DNA of 64,000 nt from Lutibacter agarilyticus (lineage in GTDB: Bacteria; Bacteroidota; Bacteroidia; Flavobacteriales; Flavobacteriaceae). Below the pieces are notes generated by a model. The model was not told the DNA's origin and did no database searches. It saw nothing but the letters and a program-made list of their open reading frames with translations. Each line of letters starts with the position of its first letter. Positions within the stretch are counted from its first letter, which is position 1. Below, piece after piece: positions 60,487-64,000 of the stretch. The position numbers and the translations under genes are program-made. The DNA lies in NCBI RefSeq assembly GCF_900188235.1, contig NZ_FZNT01000004.1:62001-126000 (forward strand). The letters run 5' to 3'.

Positions 60487-61845
60487 CTAAAATTTATTCC
60501 AATTCTTTTGAAAATCACACTTTACGTAATCTTTATTAATTTTAATATAAGTATCTTCTAGCTTATCTTTCGCCCATTTCTCAACAACTTCTTCTTTCTT
60601 TTTTTCTAATGCTAATTGTTGAATTTTTTCATAATCTTGACTAAAATGAGCTGTATGAGCATCTACTTTTTCGTTTACTTTTATAATTTTAAACATTTTA
60701 TCTTCTCCCCTAACTTCTTCATAAAAAGCAGCTGTAATTTCACCTGTTTTTATATTACTTACACGGTTGTATAATTGAGGATCCATTCTTGTTAAATCAA
60801 ATTTTGTATCATTTGTTTGAGGGTTTAAAAGCAAACCTCTATTCATTCTTGTTTCTTTATCATCTGAAAATTCTTTAGCAGCATCTTCAAATGTAATTTC
60901 ACCATTTATAATTCGTTCTCTTAATTTATTTAATTCGTCTTCAGCAGCAACTCTTTCTTCGTTGCTAATTTGAGGCTGAATTAAAATATGACTAACATCT
61001 CGCTCTTGCCCTTTAATTTTATCAACTATAATTATATGGTAACCAAATCCAGACTCAAAAGGTTCCGAGATCTGCCCTTCATCCAAACTAAAAGCGACTT
61101 CTTTAAATTCTTTTATGAATCCACTTTGACGCGTAATGGTATATTTACCACCAGCTCCTGGTCCATTACTTGAAACTGCTGGATCATCAGAATTGATAAT
61201 TGCTTTTAATCTAAAACTAAAGCCTTCTTCTACATCTTCTTTAATTTCGTTTAATTTTGCTAAAACTCGTTCAATTTCTTCTTCTGAAGGTTTTAATACT
61301 TTAACAATTTGAGCCAATTCAATTTCAGCACTAAATTCTGGTAAATTGTTATCTACTTCTAAATTTTTAAAATACGTTCTTACTTCATCAGGAGTAACAT
61401 CAATACTCTCGGTGATACTAGCGCTTTCTTTACGAATTAAAATTTGCTCTCTCTGAATTCCGTACAATTCTTTTCTCAAATCTTCTTCATCATTAAACCC
61501 ATACATAGAAACAACTTTATCCATAGAACCCAACTGTTGTGTAAAATAAGCTATGTTACGATCAACTTCTTCATTTATTTCGCCTTCGGAAATTTCAACA
61601 CTATCAATAACAGCGTGATGTGCTATTAATTTTTGTAACATGATTTCTTCTAAAATCCCACAGTCTGTTATCTCTAAAGCTTTACCTTCCAGTCGTTGCT
61701 GCAGTTCTTTCTTAAACTTACCTAAGTCAGAATCTAATACAATATTATCACCAATAACTACAGCTACGCCATCTACTTTGATTCTTTCCTGAGCAGTTAC
61801 CCCACTTAAAATGAATAAAAATGCTAACAGGGTACTATATTTCAT
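60487..61845 (-). CDS. periplasmic SurA-like peptidyl-prolyl isomerase
   Basis: 452 residues from the ATG at 61845; an upstream in-frame extension would run back into the preceding gene. A signal peptide (1-19, ending GVTAQ) is followed by a SurA N-terminal chaperone region with [18 protein letters not shown] and [17 protein letters not shown]. Parvulin modules follow: [17 protein letters not shown]...[32 protein letters not shown], then [11 protein letters not shown]...[11 protein letters not shown]. It assists outer-membrane protein folding. Its ATG is 1 nt after the stop of the preceding foldase. Confidence 0.92.
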   Translation of the reverse strand: MKYSTLLAFLFILSGVTAQERIKVDGVAVVIGDNIVLDSDLGKFKKELQQRLEGKALEITDCGILEEIMLQKLIAHHAVIDSVEISEGEINEEVDRNIAYFTQQLGSMDKVVSMYGFNDEEDLRKELYGIQREQILIRKESASITESIDVTPDEVRTYFKNLEVDNNLPEFSAEIELAQIVKVLKPSEEEIERVLAKLNEIKEDVEEGFSFRLKAIINSDDPAVSSNGPGAGGKYTITRQSGFIKEFKEVAFSLDEGQISEPFESGFGYHIIIVDKIKGQERDVSHILIQPQISNEERVAAEDELNKLRERIINGEITFEDAAKEFSDDKETRMNRGLLLNPQTNDTKFDLTRMDPQLYNRVSNIKTGEITAAFYEEVRGEDKMFKIIKVNEKVDAHTAHFSQDYEKIQQLALEKKKEEVVEKWAKDKLEDTYIKINKDYVKCDFQKNWNKF

Positions 61846-61846
61846 A

Positions 61847-62692
61847 TTAATATATTTCAAATTGTTGTTTTTTATTTGCATCATCAATTAATGTTTCTTC
61901 AATATTTCTTATTAGTAATAATTTTCTTTGATGTAAAATCATTTGCTTTATGGTTGGAGAAATGTACGTAATAGGTGCCACTTCATTTCTACCCAAAACC
62001 TCTTTAACAGTGACCAAATATAAGCTTAATGAATCTTCTTTTTGAATAAAATTTCCTTTTTTTAATAACTGCTTTTTATCCATTGTTTTCAGCATTGGAA
62101 TTTTAAAAACCAAATCACTGTATTTCACCCAAACAGAGTCGTTTAAGTGATTTGATTTTAAATACATTTCTTTTGAAACTAAACTATCTAAATCTTCTTT
62201 TTTATTTGATTTAAACAGCTTTACTATCTCCTTTTTTTCATATACATCTTTACCAATTTTGATAAACTTTAACTTCAACAACTCTTCATTTAATTTGAAA
62301 TTCTGACTGTTTTCAGCATAAAAATTCTCAATGTCTTCTGTTAAAATTTCTGTATTCAAATATTCTTTAACAACAGCTTCCTTATACGAATTAATGTATA
62401 AATCTTCTCTATATTTTTGTACTAATTTCTCGAATTTTTGAACATCATTCTCTAAATTTATGGTAGCTTTTGAAAGTAACAACTGTTGTTTAATCCAATT
62501 ATTAATAAAGTTATTCGATACCAAAATACTATCTTGTTTACTCGTAAATGAAGCTGTTACTCCTTTTAAATCTTCTTTATATAAAAAAACTTCATCAACA
62601 CGAGCTACCGCTTCTTTTGTTTCGTTTTTAATTGTAAAATAATTACACGAATTTAAAATTAACAATAATATAATGATACTATAATTTCTCAT
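61847..62692 (-). CDS. lipoprotein related to SurA-type chaperones, without parvulin domain
   Basis: 281 residues with a lipoprotein signal (hydrophobic 5-14, lipobox ending at the Cys of ILNSC). The start of the mature part, VARVDEVFLYKEDLKGV, and the helical NFINNWIKQQLLLSKATINL segment follow the N-terminal SurA/PpiD pattern, but no rotamase domain with its conserved GG and HIL motifs is visible. A holdase-type chaperone or a partner of the two neighbouring isomerases is inferred. It overlaps the preceding gene by four bases (ATGA) and sits 1 nt before the next. Confidence 0.78.
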   Translation of the reverse strand: MRNYSIIILLLILNSCNYFTIKNETKEAVARVDEVFLYKEDLKGVTASFTSKQDSILVSNNFINNWIKQQLLLSKATINLENDVQKFEKLVQKYREDLYINSYKEAVVKEYLNTEILTEDIENFYAENSQNFKLNEELLKLKFIKIGKDVYEKKEIVKLFKSNKKEDLDSLVSKEMYLKSNHLNDSVWVKYSDLVFKIPMLKTMDKKQLLKKGNFIQKEDSLSLYLVTVKEVLGRNEVAPITYISPTIKQMILHQRKLLLIRNIEETLIDDANKKQQFEIY

Positions 62693-64000
62693 TCTATAAT
62701 TTTAGTGGTTAAAACTTTTGTTTTTTCTTTTTCATGAAACAAAACGTTGTACTTTTTATATAATGAATCTATCCATAATTTTTCTAAATAAGTTTGGTAA
62801 TCTGAAATTACAACGCCTCTTATTTCTGCCATTTCTTGTGATGCATATTTTGTTGTTTTATTCAAATTATAAAAATTTGCCAATCCTACACTATCTTTTG
62901 ATTTTTCCCAAACCTGTTTTTCAAGCATTTCAAACAACAACATTCCCTCTTCAAACTCTTTATAAATTGCTGCAAAGTCTTTATTTGTTAATTGAATATT
63001 GTTTTCGAAGTATTTTAAAATCTCTTTATTTTTAAACGATTCAAAATCCTTATCAATTGAACTGTTTCTTATTGAATTTAAATAAGCAATAAATTCAGTT
63101 TGGTTAATTTTATGATGCTCAATTTTGAATAAGGTTTTTGTGAAGTTTTCTGGTGTAGTTTTCCATTCGTTCGTGTTAAATGCTTCTAAAGCTTCATTAT
63201 GAATGGTAACATTATAAATAGTTAACAAACTGTCTACTACAGATTTCCCAATCAACTCAGAACGCGAATCACTTTCAACTTTACGTAATAAATCTTGTTC
63301 TAAATCTTCAAAACTTTGAATTGGATATTTATGAAGCAACTTTACAATATGCCATCCATAATCCGTTTTAAAAGGCAATGATAAATCGCCTTCATTTTTT
63401 AAAGAGAATGCTACATTAGAAAAATCTTCAATCATTTGGCCTGAACTAAATTTCCTTAACTTTCCTCCGCTCATAGCACTTGAATTATCTTCAGAAAATT
63501 CTTTTGCTAAAGCTTCAAATTGAGATGGGTTGTTTTGCAAAAGTGAATAAATTGAATCTATTTTAACTTTTGCATTTGTTGAATTATTATTTCGCATAAT
63601 ATGCGCCACTTCAACTTCACCTTTGGCCGGCCTAATAGCATTTACCTTTAAAATATGGTAACCGAACTTTGTTCTAAAAGGTTCCGAAACTTCATTTTGT
63701 TTTGTAGCATACGCAACACTTTCAAACGGATAAACCATTTGCAGTGCTGTAAAGTAACCTATTTCACCTCCGTTTTGAGCTACTGAAGGATCTTCTGAAT
63801 ATTTTTTTGCAACTTCAGAAAAGTCCTGTCCATCATTAATTAATTTTTGAGCTTCTACAATTTTATTATAAGCAGCTAAAGTATCTTGTGGCAATGCATC
63901 TGGTTTTAAAAAAATTAAAATATGACTCGCATTTATTTCTGTTTGTAATCTATTGTAAGCTTCAATAACAAGCTTATTGGTTACTTTTTCATCTTTTAAA
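62689..64000 (-). CDS. periplasmic peptidyl-prolyl isomerase with two parvulin domains (5' end outside window)
   Basis: The reading frame is open to the right edge, so the N-terminus is missing; the visible part is about 436 residues. It enters the window just before a first parvulin domain (EINASHILIF, then SEDPSVAQNGGEIGYF and FRTKFGYHILKV). The second parvulin domain carries VEVAHIMRNN, FSEDNSSAMSGGKLRKF and FKTDYGWHIVKLL. A helical C-terminal part follows. The full-length protein is probably a SurA/PpiD-type foldase. It ends in an ATGA overlap with the lipoprotein gene, so the three foldases and the MoxR gene look like one operon. Confidence 0.9.
   Translation of the reverse strand, partial: LKDEKVTNKLVIEAYNRLQTEINASHILIFLKPDALPQDTLAAYNKIVEAQKLINDGQDFSEVAKKYSEDPSVAQNGGEIGYFTALQMVYPFESVAYATKQNEVSEPFRTKFGYHILKVNAIRPAKGEVEVAHIMRNNNSTNAKVKIDSIYSLLQNNPSQFEALAKEFSEDNSSAMSGGKLRKFSSGQMIEDFSNVAFSLKNEGDLSLPFKTDYGWHIVKLLHKYPIQSFEDLEQDLLRKVESDSRSELIGKSVVDSLLTIYNVTIHNEALEAFNTNEWKTTPENFTKTLFKIEHHKINQTEFIAYLNSIRNSSIDKDFESFKNKEILKYFENNIQLTNKDFAAIYKEFEEGMLLFEMLEKQVWEKSKDSVGLANFYNLNKTTKYASQEMAEIRGVVISDYQTYLEKLWIDSLYKKYNVLFHEKEKTKVLTTKIIE

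Noticed and set aside
1..64000. tRNA or rRNA genes, insertion sequences, prophage genes
   Set aside because: I looked for T-arm-like GGTTCGA patterns, rRNA cores, transposase motifs and terminase or tail genes and found none that hold up. The only stable RNA gene I can support by known consensus is ffs.

Overview
The window is a low-GC (roughly one third G+C by eye), gene-dense stretch of a chromosome from a member of the Bacteroidetes, almost certainly family Flavobacteriaceae. The signs are: TAnnTTTG-type -7 promoter boxes, no clear Shine-Dalgarno sequences, frequent TTG starts, and marker families such as 2TM-domain proteins, DUF4199, DUF5606, DUF6702, DUF3822, a three-gene parvulin operon and GIN-domain (DUF2807) proteins. 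The genus cannot be fixed from the sequence alone. I see no rRNA, tRNA, insertion sequence, prophage or CRISPR array, so this is mostly core genome.

Layout. 1-2.3 kb: a minus-strand group with a 2TM protein, a LytS-type histidine kinase fused to a second 2TM domain, and a DUF2141 protein. 2.6-4.8 kb: an EF-G paralogue. 5.0-9.1 kb: an operon of a small Cys-rich membrane protein, a GT2 glycosyltransferase, an ECF sigma factor and an Nramp-like transporter, followed by lipA. 9.14-9.48 kb: a tandem pair of small intergenic units, each with a -24/-12 (sigma-54) promoter motif, a conserved stem-loop and its own intrinsic terminator. 9.5-15.5 kb: an NrfJ-like lipoprotein, ung, a MutS2 without Smr domain, a MATE pump and a FAH-family hydrolase. 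15.7-23.8 kb: peroxiredoxin, tpx, dgkA, ftsK, lolA-like, lptF/G-like, ribBA with a degenerate cyclohydrolase half, and a DUF4369 lipoprotein. 23.8-29.7 kb: peptidase E, two paralogous CarboxypepD_reg-like secreted proteins, a DUF6702 protein, an M1 aminopeptidase and transaldolase.

30-36.5 kb: a small basic protein, an SDR, the 4.5S SRP RNA gene (minus strand), DUF4199, a GT2 enzyme, a phosphohexomutase and an MsbA-like ABC exporter. 36.8-42.0 kb (minus): CCA-adding enzyme, a roughly 100-bp palindromic repeat, tsaC, two tandem Stealth-family sugar-phosphate transferases, dapD. 42.1-45.7 kb (plus): ruvX, def, DUF5606, mazG, DUF1801, SDR. 45.8-48.3 kb: lon. 48.5-51.4 kb: an ECF sigma / putative anti-sigma / DUF4097-like / DUF2807 envelope operon. 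51.5-57.3 kb (minus): outer-membrane protein, glmM, rpsA with a leader of about 120 nt, and a RecD-like helicase. 57.4-59.5 kb: two conserved hypotheticals and rsmD. 59.5-64 kb (minus): a MoxR ATPase and three SurA/parvulin-type periplasmic foldases, the last running off the window edge.

The strongest candidate for something undescribed is the tandem sRNA-like pair at 9142-9477. Two imperfect copies sit exactly 190 bp apart. Each has GG-N10-GC promoter spacing, a conserved 9-bp stem with an invariant loop, and a terminator. One stem difference turns an A-U pair into G-U, so pairing is kept. This architecture recalls the sigma-54-driven Qrr and GlmY/GlmZ RNAs, but here it is inferred from sequence only.
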